A stretch of 62,673 bases of DNA, taken from the NCBI RefSeq assembly GCF_014202765.1, contig NZ_JACHHN010000013.1, positions 1-62,673 on the forward strand, in the 5' to 3' direction. Of this stretch, positions 26,714 to 35,215 are shown piece after piece. A model generated the notes under the pieces. The model had not been told where the DNA came from and made no database searches. It was given only the letters and a program-made list of their open reading frames with translations. The DNA is from Silvimonas terrae. Lineage in GTDB: Bacteria; Pseudomonadota; Gammaproteobacteria; Burkholderiales; Chitinibacteraceae. How positions within the stretch are numbered: the stretch's first letter is position 1; each line of letters starts with the position of its first letter. The position numbers were made by a program, and so were the translations under genes.

Positions 26714-27102
26714 TGGGCATCACGGGCGGCAATGCCGATCTGGGTCACACCGGCCTTGCGGCAGGCATCCATGACCTGGGTCAACTGTTGCACGCTGGCT
26801 TGTTTTTCGCTGGCCAGGGTCACGACGGTATTGGTGGCGTCGCCACCGCGCAGGCGGGCGGTCAGTGTATCCAGCGTTACCTTGTCGTGGCCGGCTTCAA
26901 TGCTGCCGTCCGCATGCAGGGTGACAATCACGCGGGCCTTGGGCAGGTTTTGCGCGGTGGTGCTGCCAGGCAGTTTGGCGCCAATGCCGTGGGCGGGAAT
27001 CATCTTGAGCGCGGCCATGATGAAGAACACCAGCAGAAAAAACATGATGTCGATCATCGGCACCACTTCAATACGTGCCTTGCGGGTTTCAAAGTAACGC
27101 AT
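26710..27102 (-). CDS. exbD: biopolymer transport protein ExbD
   Basis: This 130-residue protein has a single N-terminal helix with the proton-carrying aspartate in VPMIDIMFFLLVFFIM (D18), then a periplasmic domain. It forms the proton channel with ExbB that powers TonB. Length is normal. It lies 1 bp from exbB and overlaps tonB by 4 bp, so the three are one transcript. Confidence 0.95.
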   Translation of the reverse strand: MRYFETRKARIEVVPMIDIMFFLLVFFIMAALKMIPAHGIGAKLPGSTTAQNLPKARVIVTLHADGSIEAGHDKVTLDTLTARLRGGDATNTVVTLASEKQASVQQLTQVMDACRKAGVTQIGIAARDAQ

Positions 27103-27103
27103 A

Positions 27104-27763
27104 TCAGGCCATCACTCGTTCTTTGGCGCGCAAGCCATTGTGCTCGGGGTTCTTGTGGACACCTGGCAGCCGGTTAAGCAATTGACGCTTGACGGTTTCC
27201 ATCTGGTGCACGATCTGGCGCACGGCGTCATTCATACCGTTGAAGAACCACAAATGGCTCATGGCAATGGCCAGGCCGCAGGCGGTGGCCACCAGCGCTT
27301 CGGCCACGCCAGCGGTGACGCCAGAGGTATCGCCGCCATTCTGGCCCAGCACGCCAAACGCGTTGAACATGCCGATGATGGTGCCAAACAGGCCCAGCAG
27401 CGGGGCGACGGTAATCACGGTGTCCAGCAGCCACAAACCGCGATCAACCTGCGGGATTTCCATGTAAATGGCTTCTTCCAGCAATTCATCCAGATTGGGC
27501 GCGGTGTGGCGCACGGCGTAAACATCAAAAAGGCGCGCCAGGGGCAGGCCAGTGGCTTGTTCGCGCAGGCGTTCCACGTCGCTCTGGCCCAGCGTGGGCA
27601 GGGTGCTCAGATCGTGGACCAGTTGCGCGCCGCGGCGCACGTTGCGGCGAATGCGCAAACCGCGATCAATGATGACGGTCAGGCCGACAAATACCAGCAC
27701 CGCCATCAGATACAGCGTGCCGCCAGAGCCCAGGGCCATCTGGTTAAGATGAGAAAAATCCAT
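27104..27763 (-). CDS. exbB: biopolymer transport protein ExbB (MotA/TolQ/ExbB family)
   Basis: This 219-residue, three-helix inner-membrane protein carries the conserved VAPLLGLFGTIIGMFNAF and the third-helix segment EALVATACGLAIAMSHLWFFN. Residues 1-8 precede the first helix, which fixes the ATG at 27763 instead of an in-frame start 24 codons upstream. It heads exbB-exbD-tonB; a Pho-box-like element and a hairpin lie 65-113 bp upstream. Confidence 0.94.
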   Translation of the reverse strand: MDFSHLNQMALGSGGTLYLMAVLVFVGLTVIIDRGLRIRRNVRRGAQLVHDLSTLPTLGQSDVERLREQATGLPLARLFDVYAVRHTAPNLDELLEEAIYMEIPQVDRGLWLLDTVITVAPLLGLFGTIIGMFNAFGVLGQNGGDTSGVTAGVAEALVATACGLAIAMSHLWFFNGMNDAVRQIVHQMETVKRQLLNRLPGVHKNPEHNGLRAKERVMA

Positions 27764-27828
27764 GTTTGAATTCGCTTTTGCATGTGGCCACAACCGTGGC
27801 CGGGTGATTCGGTTCTGCCTGAACGCAG

Positions 27829-27858
27829 GGCGCACCCCCAGGTAAGCAGGGGTGCGCC
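27829..27858 (-). terminator. hairpin between TonB-dependent receptor and exbB
   Basis: GGCGCACCCC / GGGGTGCGCC form a 10-bp perfect stem with a 10-nt loop, just past the receptor gene and before exbB. There is no T-run. It could attenuate read-through from the receptor gene, or fold in the exbB 5' leader. Confidence 0.45.
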
Positions 27859-27876
27859 GTGACGGTCACATTACAG
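27859..27876 (-). promoter_or_regulatory. Pho-box-like site upstream of exbBD-tonB
   Basis: On the minus strand CTGTAATGTGACCGTCAC gives two 7-bp half-sites separated by 4 bp. They match the PhoB consensus CTGTCAT-N4-CTGTCAT at 6/7 and 5/7 positions. It points toward exbB and lies in a locus with two phosphatase genes. No clear -10 hexamer follows at the usual distance, which weakens the call. Confidence 0.45.
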
Positions 27877-27971
27877 TTCTGTTATTGCAAAATTAATGTG
27901 CTGCCCACAAAACCACGGCTGTCTGTGCTTTGCGCGCCTGGCCAGCAGCGATTGTGTTGGTGGCACCAGGA

Positions 27972-30245
27972 TCAGATGTCGCCGCGCAGGCTCACAAAAT
28001 AGCTACGCTCCGGCACAAAGTAATAAAGGAACTGGTTGGGATCGGTGCCGTGGCTGGTGTCGCTGGCGGCCGGGCCCATGTTGTCGGTAATGGCGTTGGT
28101 GTTGAACAGGTTGGATACACCAAAGGTCAGGCGCAGGTTCTTGAACCGGGTGCCCAGATCGGTCAGATCACGCGCCAGTGTCAGATCGGTCACGTGGTAG
28201 GCCGGCACGCGGTACAGGCTGCCGTCGGCTTCACCGTTACTGCCCTGGTACATGGCCCCAATAAACTTGGTCGCCAGCGCCGCGTGATAAACGCTCTGGT
28301 CATAATTCAGGCTCAGTGCTGCGGTGTACTGCGGCACAAAGGAGATCGTCTGGCCGGATTTCCAGGCCTGCGAACCCACGCCGTCCTCAGTAAACGTGGC
28401 ATGGTTGACCGAGCCATTGCCGTACACGCCAAAGCCGTAACCCAGCAATACGTTGCCTTCCGCTTCCACGCCGGTGTAACGCACGCCGCCCGAGTTGAAA
28501 TAGGTGGCGTTCTGGCCGGAGCCGGTCTTGGAGAGGTAATTGCTGAAGTCGATCAGGTAGGCATCAATATTGAAGGTGTAACGCTCGGCCTTGAGCACCG
28601 TGCCAATCTGATACGCAATGGAAGACTGCGGGTCCACCGAGTTATTGCTCAGCGGGTTGCCCGAGTACAGCGTGTTCAGGTTAGGGGCCAGCGTGCCTTT
28701 GGAAACCTCCACATAGCCGGACCACAGCGGCGTGAAGCGATAGTTGGCGGACAGGCTGGGCAGGACAGAATCCCAGGTCTTGTCGATTTCGCCATTGGTG
28801 CCCGGCAGGTTGTTCTGGTTGATTCTGGCGTTCAGGGTGCGCTCAAAATTCTGGTAGCGCAGGCCGGGCGAAACGGTCAGGTTGGACAATGCCTTCCAGT
28901 CATACTGGGCAAACAGTTGGCGGGTATCCACCATGTCTTTCATGTCGTAGAACGTCGGGCCGTAGGTGGCGTTCTGGTTGTATGGCGTGCCGGTGGTGAA
29001 ATCCACCGCGTTGCGGTTACGGTTGTTCCAGGTGTGTTCCAGCCATAGACCACCCGTGAACGTGCCGGTGGCGTCGGCGTGTTCGGTGGTCAGTGCATCG
29101 CCCCAGGTACGGTACTGGTTGATCTTGATGGCGCCGGCAATGTCGGTGCCGCTCTGGCCTGTGGTATACGGCTTGGCGGTTTTCACGGCAGACAGTGGGG
29201 ATGACGTGGTGTCGCCATTCAGCTCATGGCTGACGTTGTTGTAGTAATAGGTATAGAGCTTGTTATTGGCGGTCCAGCCGTTACCAAAGTCATGATCCAG
29301 GCCGACGTAGGCAAAATCAGTGTCTTTGTCCTGATAGTTGTAGCCAATGTAGTCAGCGCGGGTCGGGTCTTTGGACAGACCATAGTTGTAGCCATACTTG
29401 TTGGCGTCGTTGAGCGTGGTGCCATCCGGATTGTTGAAGTTGATCCGGTTGAAGGTATACACAAAGGTCAGCAGTGTGTTTTCACCCAGCGGCAACTGGT
29501 CTTTCAGGTAGATGTTGGCGTCACGCACGTCGCCATTGGTCAGCGCGCCGTCCGAGCCCAGGTAATGCGCGTTGATCATCAGGTTGTTGTCGCCCAGCGA
29601 CTGCACGGCGCCGGTGGTATAGCCGATATCGGTCTGCGAGGTGTAATGCGAACCCAGGGTCTGACCAAAGCTGAACAATGAGGTTGGCGAGAGCTTGGGC
29701 GAGAACATGTTCACCGAGCCGCCAAAGGTGGCATAACCCAGTTGCGTGGCATCGCCCGGGCTGCGGTCAATACTGATGCTGCCAATGGTGGCGGACGGGA
29801 AGTACGACGTCGTGTGGTGGGTGAAGTCGTTGGTGTCCCCAAACGGCAGGCCGTCATAGGTCACGTTGAATTGACCGTCCGGAAAGCCGCGCAGGGTCTG
29901 GTTCTTGGCCTCGGACAGACCGGTGCCGTTCGGGGACGAACTGGAGTAGCTGGGGGCGATACGGATCATGGAACCGTAATCGGCCACCGGCGTCAGCTGA
30001 TCGTGAATGTAGTTACTGCCAATCTGGGTCTGCGGCGATTGCGCATCCAGCGGGGCCTGGGTCAGCGCGGCAGCGGCGGCTGGCGTCACTGCCTTTTTGC
30101 GGGCAGGGGCGTTGGTGGTGTCATCGTTGCCATTGGCCGATACGGTGCCGATATCGGTCACCGGGGCGGGGTCAGCAGCGTGGGCACAGGCGGCCATGAC
30201 CGAAAACGCAATCAGCGTCATCGTGTGGCGTGTGGTGTTGTTCAT
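27972..30245 (-). CDS. TonB-dependent outer-membrane receptor
   Basis: This ~757-residue outer-membrane protein has a signal peptide (cleaved near CAHA-AD) and a plug domain (about residues 85-195, with TLRGFPDGQFNVTYDGLPFGD). A C-terminal 22-strand barrel rich in alternating aromatic strands ends ...SYFVSLRGDI. A TonB box is not certain; DIGTVSA near the mature N-terminus is a candidate. I take the ATG at 30245 because AGGAG is too close to the ATG at 30254. It follows the phosphodiesterase gene by 75 bp. With the two phosphatases upstream, import of a phosphorylated compound or its product is likely. Confidence 0.9.
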   Translation of the reverse strand: MNNTTRHTMTLIAFSVMAACAHAADPAPVTDIGTVSANGNDDTTNAPARKKAVTPAAAAALTQAPLDAQSPQTQIGSNYIHDQLTPVADYGSMIRIAPSYSSSSPNGTGLSEAKNQTLRGFPDGQFNVTYDGLPFGDTNDFTHHTTSYFPSATIGSISIDRSPGDATQLGYATFGGSVNMFSPKLSPTSLFSFGQTLGSHYTSQTDIGYTTGAVQSLGDNNLMINAHYLGSDGALTNGDVRDANIYLKDQLPLGENTLLTFVYTFNRINFNNPDGTTLNDANKYGYNYGLSKDPTRADYIGYNYQDKDTDFAYVGLDHDFGNGWTANNKLYTYYYNNVSHELNGDTTSSPLSAVKTAKPYTTGQSGTDIAGAIKINQYRTWGDALTTEHADATGTFTGGLWLEHTWNNRNRNAVDFTTGTPYNQNATYGPTFYDMKDMVDTRQLFAQYDWKALSNLTVSPGLRYQNFERTLNARINQNNLPGTNGEIDKTWDSVLPSLSANYRFTPLWSGYVEVSKGTLAPNLNTLYSGNPLSNNSVDPQSSIAYQIGTVLKAERYTFNIDAYLIDFSNYLSKTGSGQNATYFNSGGVRYTGVEAEGNVLLGYGFGVYGNGSVNHATFTEDGVGSQAWKSGQTISFVPQYTAALSLNYDQSVYHAALATKFIGAMYQGSNGEADGSLYRVPAYHVTDLTLARDLTDLGTRFKNLRLTFGVSNLFNTNAITDNMGPAASDTSHGTDPNQFLYYFVPERSYFVSLRGDI

Positions 30246-30320
30246 GACTGGCATGTCTCCTGGTGGGCGGCGGGGCGCGCCCGTTTTGTTTTCGGGTTAA
30301 TTGCAGTAATCCTGATCAGA

Positions 30321-31799
30321 TCAGCGGGCCGTCCAGGCGCCGGGCAAGACCCGGGCCGAGCCGTGCTGCACGGATTGCAGTGCAGCCGGGTCCAGCCCCA
30401 GCGCGGCCAGAATGGTCGGTGCGACTTGTGTGGTGCTCACCGTGTCCTCTACCTGGCCGGGCACCACGCCGGGGCCGCTGAGTAACAGCGCCACGTGGCG
30501 GTCGTCCTCGCCAAAGCCACCGTGTTCGGCCATCTTTTTGCCGTGCGTGTACACCACGCCCGGTTGCACGGCCAGCGCAATATCCGGCGTGCGGTTATCC
30601 GTAGCGCGGCCAAACCCGGCCGGCATGTCCTCTCCGCTGTACACGTGGGCAATGCCCAGTTCTGCCGCGTGGGCATTCAGTGCCGCCACAACAGTCGGCG
30701 CGGTGCGGCGATCGTTCAGCCACAGCAAACCCACGTCATCGAGCGAAGCCTTGGCCAGCGCGCCAGGTGCGGCGGCATTAACCTGGGCCAGCAATAACTT
30801 GCCGTCTATGCGGCGCAGTTTTGCGCTGTCGATCGGGGCCTGGCCGTGCTTGGCGGTCAGCACCACCAGCGTCGATTTGCTGAGGTGTGCGGTTTTCAGC
30901 GCGGCTTCAATGCGGCCAAGGGACTCGTCGACATGGGTCAGCGCGCTGGCAATGGCCGGGCCGGGCTGGGCGTTGGCATCCAGATAACCTTCACCACTTT
31001 TCTGGGCGACGCTGACATTCTGGAAGTTCATGCCAAACAGGGTGGGGACGCCGACCTTGTGCTGGCCGCTGCTATCCAGGCCGTTGATCTGGTTAATCAC
31101 GGCCGTCACCTTGAGATTGTCATACGCCGGGAAACTGGTGGTTTTCTCTCCCATGGCGGCGATCTCTGGCGTGTACAAGTCCATTACGCCCTGACCACTG
31201 GGGCCGTTCACAAAGTCATAAGCCAGGTGTTTGTCCACCCAGGCGGTCTGGCCGCCATGCGCCCGCACCACTTCAAACACGGTGTTGACCTGCACAAACT
31301 GGTGCGGATAAACCGGCGTACAGCCGTGTACTGCGTCGCGCGGCAATTGGGCCGGGTTGATGGCGCCCCCACCGTTGACTTGCTCCGGGTGCTGGTCGAT
31401 CGACTCGTCGTACACCACCTCGGCGCCGCGATGGCTGCAATCCGAGCCCGCAGCGGCGTAGCTGCGGTCGTAGCTGTCGTCGTAATACACGCCGGACTGG
31501 GCCGGCAATGCGCCAGAGATGAGCGCCACCAATCCCGGGAAAGAATCGGACGGCATCGGTGCATAGGCGCGTTGGTAGTTCAAACCACTGGCATACATGC
31601 GGGCCAGGTTCGATTGCGGGTGATCCATCACAAAGCGGGTGAGGTCTTGTTCATGCAGACCATCCACACTGATCAACAGAACATGGCGTGCTGGCGCTGC
31701 ACTGGCGGGGCTAAAGCTGGAACAGGCGGCCAGGGCGGCGGACAAAGCGGCCACACACAGGTGGGTTGTGAAAGAGCAATGGCGGGTCAGTTTCTTCAT
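30321..31799 (-). CDS. alkaline phosphatase superfamily lipoprotein (type I phosphodiesterase/NPP-like)
   Basis: This 492-residue exported enzyme probably cleaves phosphodiesters or phosphomonoesters. A lipobox ALAAC puts the lipidated cysteine at residue 26. The first metal aspartate is D46 (ISVDGLHE) and the nucleophile position is S86 in PSDSFPG, where NPP enzymes have TFPN. The usual DHG metal motif reads TAKHGQ, so one aspartate ligand is a lysine, and a later EHGGFGEDD supplies His. It is 9 bp after the PAP2 gene and probably cotranscribed with it and the receptor. Confidence 0.85.
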   Translation of the reverse strand: MKKLTRHCSFTTHLCVAALSAALAACSSFSPASAAPARHVLLISVDGLHEQDLTRFVMDHPQSNLARMYASGLNYQRAYAPMPSDSFPGLVALISGALPAQSGVYYDDSYDRSYAAAGSDCSHRGAEVVYDESIDQHPEQVNGGGAINPAQLPRDAVHGCTPVYPHQFVQVNTVFEVVRAHGGQTAWVDKHLAYDFVNGPSGQGVMDLYTPEIAAMGEKTTSFPAYDNLKVTAVINQINGLDSSGQHKVGVPTLFGMNFQNVSVAQKSGEGYLDANAQPGPAIASALTHVDESLGRIEAALKTAHLSKSTLVVLTAKHGQAPIDSAKLRRIDGKLLLAQVNAAAPGALAKASLDDVGLLWLNDRRTAPTVVAALNAHAAELGIAHVYSGEDMPAGFGRATDNRTPDIALAVQPGVVYTHGKKMAEHGGFGEDDRHVALLLSGPGVVPGQVEDTVSTTQVAPTILAALGLDPAALQSVQHGSARVLPGAWTAR

Positions 31800-31808
31800 G
31801 ATCTTGGG

Positions 31809-32543
31809 TTATTGGGCAGTCTGGGTGGCGATGGTCAGCGCCGGCAGGGCCAGCGCTTTGCGGGTTTCGTTGGTGGCGGCTTGCAGATCGGCACGCAGGG
31901 CGGGGTTTTGCAGCATGGCCGCGGCAATCAGCATGCCGGATGCTTTGCCGGCCTCAATATCGCTGGGGTAATGCACGCCACCAATCACGCGGCCCAGCGC
32001 AAAGCTGTCTGCGCGGTTGAAAATCTCTGCGCGCTTTTCCGGGACCATTTGCGCCAGCATTTCGGCGGTCAGCCAGGCAAAGGTGGCATGACCACTCGGA
32101 TAGCTGGGCGAAGTCCCTTCGGTGACGATGCCGGGGTGAACATCGGTGCTGCTGTTATAAGGGCGGGGGCGTTTCCAGTACGCCTTGGCAGCCTTCATGG
32201 GCACTGCACCTTGTTTGGCAATGCGGGTAAAAAAAGCGGCGGTCAGCGGTAACTTGTCGGCATCAAATGCGGAGCCCAGCACATCGTTGAAACGGAACAC
32301 GCTTTTGTGGGTATCGGCATCGGCCAGCTTGAGCTGGGCGTCGGTGCGGTTCTTTTGCCAGAGCAGCACTTGTTGCAGGTCAGCGTCCCCGGCTGGGGTG
32401 CCCAGTGCCGGGGGTGGAGGCAGCAATTGCACGAGATCCGGGCTGGTGCTGCCCAGGTAGGTTGCATCCGCAGCCCAGGTTGGCGTGGTCGCCAGCAGTA
32501 GCACTGTCACGGGAACGACAAGTTGTTTAAAAAATTGCAGCAT
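31809..32543 (-). CDS. PAP2 family acid phosphatase (class A-like, PhoN-type)
   Basis: This 244-residue periplasmic enzyme should hydrolyse phosphomonoesters. A signal peptide (to about TWA-AD) is followed by the three PAP2 phosphatase motifs: KAYWKRPRP, PSYPSGHATF and GRVIGGVHYPSD. The arrangement resembles class A non-specific acid phosphatases. The start is ATG at 32543, giving a normal signal; an in-frame start 14 codons earlier is possible. It is the first gene of a probable phosphatase-phosphatase-receptor operon. Confidence 0.93.
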   Translation of the reverse strand: MLQFFKQLVVPVTVLLLATTPTWAADATYLGSTSPDLVQLLPPPPALGTPAGDADLQQVLLWQKNRTDAQLKLADADTHKSVFRFNDVLGSAFDADKLPLTAAFFTRIAKQGAVPMKAAKAYWKRPRPYNSSTDVHPGIVTEGTSPSYPSGHATFAWLTAEMLAQMVPEKRAEIFNRADSFALGRVIGGVHYPSDIEAGKASGMLIAAAMLQNPALRADLQAATNETRKALALPALTIATQTAQ

Positions 32544-32876
32544 GTTGGTGAACCTGAATTCTGTTTTTGTGAAAAGGTGCGCCAAACTAGCCTGGATTTA
32601 TTACAGAAAAATAATAGGAATGGATGTTTTTGAATCAGTCATCCAGGGGTGTCGTATATAAACCGGTTTTTATCTAAATATGATTTGAAGTGACTGTTTT
32701 TTATTGGTTTTTAAAAAATAATTTAGATTTGTGTCAACCCTTTTCCAGGTATTGGATGAGAAGGGTGTTTTTTGAAAACCGTAAAAATACGCAGCCGAAT
32801 GGGGGTGAATTGAATGTGTGCCCTTATTCTAAATTTTTGTTTAAGAAATACCTGGGTCCGGATTGTTGCGGATAAA
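32544..32876. other. AT-rich gene-free region, promoter of the phosphatase/receptor operon
   Basis: This 330-bp stretch is much AT-richer than the flanking DNA and holds no gene I can support. On the minus strand a single Pho half-site (CTGTAATAAAT near 32600-32610) and a TATATAC (near 32656) could belong to the operon promoter, but neither forms a complete element. Confidence 0.45.
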
Positions 32877-32905
32877 AAAAGCCCACCCTGTGTGGGTGGG
32901 CTTTT
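32877..32905 (-). terminator. terminator after the sensor kinase gene
   Basis: AAAAGCCCACCC / GGGTGGGCTTTT with a 5-nt loop lies directly beyond the kinase stop, with T-runs on both strands. Confidence 0.92.
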
Positions 32906-32917
32906 GGCAGTTGATGA

Positions 32918-34351
32918 TCAGATCGCAGCAATGGGCGCGGTGGGGAGGCTCTCTGTCACCGGTTTGAGGCCGATCACTGCGGGATCGGCCTCGGTGGTAA
33001 AGCGCAAGCGCACCTGGCAACCCGGTTGGGCGTCATGCAGACTGACATCGACATCATGCAAACGCGCGACTGCCGCCACCATGCTCAAACCAAGACCGTT
33101 GCCGGCGGTATGGCGGCTGCGCTCTGAACGGAAAAACCGGCGCAGCACGGCTTCCCGATCGGCCTCCGGCACGCCAGGGCCGTTATCACTCACGCTCAGC
33201 ACGGCGTAGTGCGGCTGCGCATTGAGCGTAATCCACACCGCGCCACCGGATGGGGTGAACTTGAGGGCGTTGTCCAGCAGATTGCACATGGCATCAAACA
33301 GCAGATCGGCGTCACCGGTAATCCAGACCGCAGACCGGCTGCGTTCCCAATGCAGGCTGATCTGCTTTTCATCGGCCATGGGTTCAAAAAATTCTGCGAT
33401 ATCCGTGGCGATGCGGTTGAGGTCTAGCCGGGCAAAGCCCACGCGGCGGGCGTTGTCTTCAATCTCTGAAATACGCAATAGCGCCCGGAAGGTGGCCAAC
33501 AAACCACGGGCCTGCGAGATGGCCTGTTCAATGGCCTGTTGATACTCGCTCTGACTCATCTCGCCCCGTCGTTGCGCGCGCTCCAGCCCCGCCAGCAGAT
33601 TGGTCAAGGGCGTGCGCAGGTCATGGGCGATATCGTCACAGACGCCTTTGACCTCGTGCATCAGCCGCTCAATCTCATCGAGCATGTGGTTCACCACCAC
33701 CGCCAACTGGTCTACATCATCGGTGACGCCGCGTACCGGTAAGCGTTTGGAGAGATCGCCCTTCACAATGCGCTGGATGGCGCTGGTCACCCCTTGCAAC
33801 CGCCGTTGTGTGCTCAGGCCCATGGCGGTGGCCCCCAGCAAACCCAGAATCAGCATGATCACGCCGCCGGATTCCAGCGCGCCCAGAATGGCCTGACCAA
33901 ACTCGCTGATATCACGCACATCGGCGGCCATGACGAGCACATTGCCATCGGCCAGCACATGCGCCACGCCCCGCAGATGCTGCAACGAGCCATCATTTCC
34001 CGTCCGGCTGAAATTGAAGGGCACGTCCCAGGCCGGAATATAAGGCTTTTGCTGCAGGCCACCGAGGCGCCAGTGGCCCGTGGCATCAAACAGTCCTACC
34101 GGCGCCAGACCGGCTGCATCATGCCCGGTGTGTTCGGTGGCTTCGGCCAGCATGTCATGCGGGGTCATGCGGCTGTAGTTGTAGACTTTGCGCTCCAGCG
34201 TGTGGTCAATATGCACCGACAGATAGCTGGACGTGCGCCAGTAGATATAGCCAAACAGGGCCAGCGATGTAGTGCCAAACAGCAGCATGAACAACAAGGC
34301 GACGCGAAAGCTGGTCGTACGCGGAATATCACTCAGGCGCACGGAGAACAT
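32918..34351 (-). CDS. two-component sensor histidine kinase
   Basis: This 477-residue inner-membrane kinase has two transmembrane helices (about 17-38 and 162-180) around a ~120-residue periplasmic sensor. HAMP (about 181-233) and HisKA with the phosphoacceptor H243 (DDIAHDLRTPL) follow. The ATPase domain has an N-box (N357 and N361), a G1 box DNGPG (389-393) and a G2 box GNGLGLS. It overlaps the response regulator gene by 23 bp, so the pair is coupled. Its signal is unknown; adjacency to the phosphatase locus on one side and rcnA on the other does not settle it. Confidence 0.94.
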   Translation of the reverse strand: MFSVRLSDIPRTTSFRVALLFMLLFGTTSLALFGYIYWRTSSYLSVHIDHTLERKVYNYSRMTPHDMLAEATEHTGHDAAGLAPVGLFDATGHWRLGGLQQKPYIPAWDVPFNFSRTGNDGSLQHLRGVAHVLADGNVLVMAADVRDISEFGQAILGALESGGVIMLILGLLGATAMGLSTQRRLQGVTSAIQRIVKGDLSKRLPVRGVTDDVDQLAVVVNHMLDEIERLMHEVKGVCDDIAHDLRTPLTNLLAGLERAQRRGEMSQSEYQQAIEQAISQARGLLATFRALLRISEIEDNARRVGFARLDLNRIATDIAEFFEPMADEKQISLHWERSRSAVWITGDADLLFDAMCNLLDNALKFTPSGGAVWITLNAQPHYAVLSVSDNGPGVPEADREAVLRRFFRSERSRHTAGNGLGLSMVAAVARLHDVDVSLHDAQPGCQVRLRFTTEADPAVIGLKPVTESLPTAPIAAI

Positions 34352-35015
34352 AGCCGGCTCCTCGCACGGTGTGGATCATGTCCGGCTCTGGCGCGACATC
34401 CAGCTTGCGGCGCAGGCGGCCAATGTGGACCTCGATCACGTTGGTGCGCTCGTCATAGTGATAGTCCCACACGGATTCAAACATCATGGTGCGGGTGACG
34501 GTCTGGCCCGCGTTGCGCATCAGGTACAGCAGCAGGTCGTACTCACGCGGCAACAGATCCAGCAGCCGCTCGCCGCGCCGCACAGTGCGGGTCAACAGAT
34601 CGACCTCCAGTTCGCCCACGCGCAAACGCAACTCACGTTCTTCGCTACGGCCACGGCGGCGGGTCAGCGCGTCCAGCCGGGCGGTCAGTTCCACAAAATC
34701 AAAAGGCTTGGTCAGATAGTCATCGCCCCCTGCGCGCAGGCCGCGCACCCGTTCATCCAGCGTGGAGAGGGCGCTCAGGATCAGCACGGGCGTATCAATC
34801 AGCGTCTTGCGCAAGGCCGTCAGGACAGAGAGCCCATCCATGCCGCCATTGAGCATGCGGTCCAGCACAATCACATCAAAATGCCCGGCTTGCGCCTGTG
34901 TCAGACCACTCTGCCCGGTATCTGCATGCGTGACCTGAAAGCCGTGATCACACAGTGCCGCATTGATTTCGGCGGCGGTGGTGGTGTTGTCTTCGACAAC
35001 CAGAACGTGGGTCAT
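34329..35015 (-). CDS. OmpR/PhoB-family response regulator
   Basis: This 228-residue regulator has a receiver domain with E8/D9, phosphoacceptor D52 (VIVLDRML), S81 and K103 (LTKPFD). A C-terminal winged-helix DNA-binding domain ends at VRGAGYVLR. The ATG at 35015 starts exactly at the first receiver strand (THVLVVEDN); an in-frame start 14 codons earlier is not needed. Linker residues ERELRLRVGELEVD resemble QseB/PmrA-type regulators. It is first in the operon, before the kinase. Confidence 0.94.
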   Translation of the reverse strand: MTHVLVVEDNTTTAAEINAALCDHGFQVTHADTGQSGLTQAQAGHFDVIVLDRMLNGGMDGLSVLTALRKTLIDTPVLILSALSTLDERVRGLRAGGDDYLTKPFDFVELTARLDALTRRRGRSEERELRLRVGELEVDLLTRTVRRGERLLDLLPREYDLLLYLMRNAGQTVTRTMMFESVWDYHYDERTNVIEVHIGRLRRKLDVAPEPDMIHTVRGAGYVLRAPE

Positions 35016-35215
35016 GGGGAGGGCGGCCAGAATGCGACAAACCTGCGACGCTGCCATGACGGTGTGACGTGGGTATTACGGGAGGGGGATTTGCTGGGGG
35101 GGAGGAGTGGGGCTGGCGAGCCCCGGACTTTGGCGTTGTCGGCTTTGACAGCCCTTGGGGCGGACGCTTGCCGCAGTGCTTGCAAGAATAAAGGTGCCTC
35201 CATGTCCCGCTAACT

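Noticed and set aside
26265-26774. Glycine-rich opening opposite tonB
   Set aside because: It is the antisense of the Pro-Ala-rich linker of TonB, which reads as Gly/Ala.
30846-32252. 468-codon antisense opening opposite the two phosphatases
   Set aside because: Gly/His-rich mirror of the minus-strand genes.
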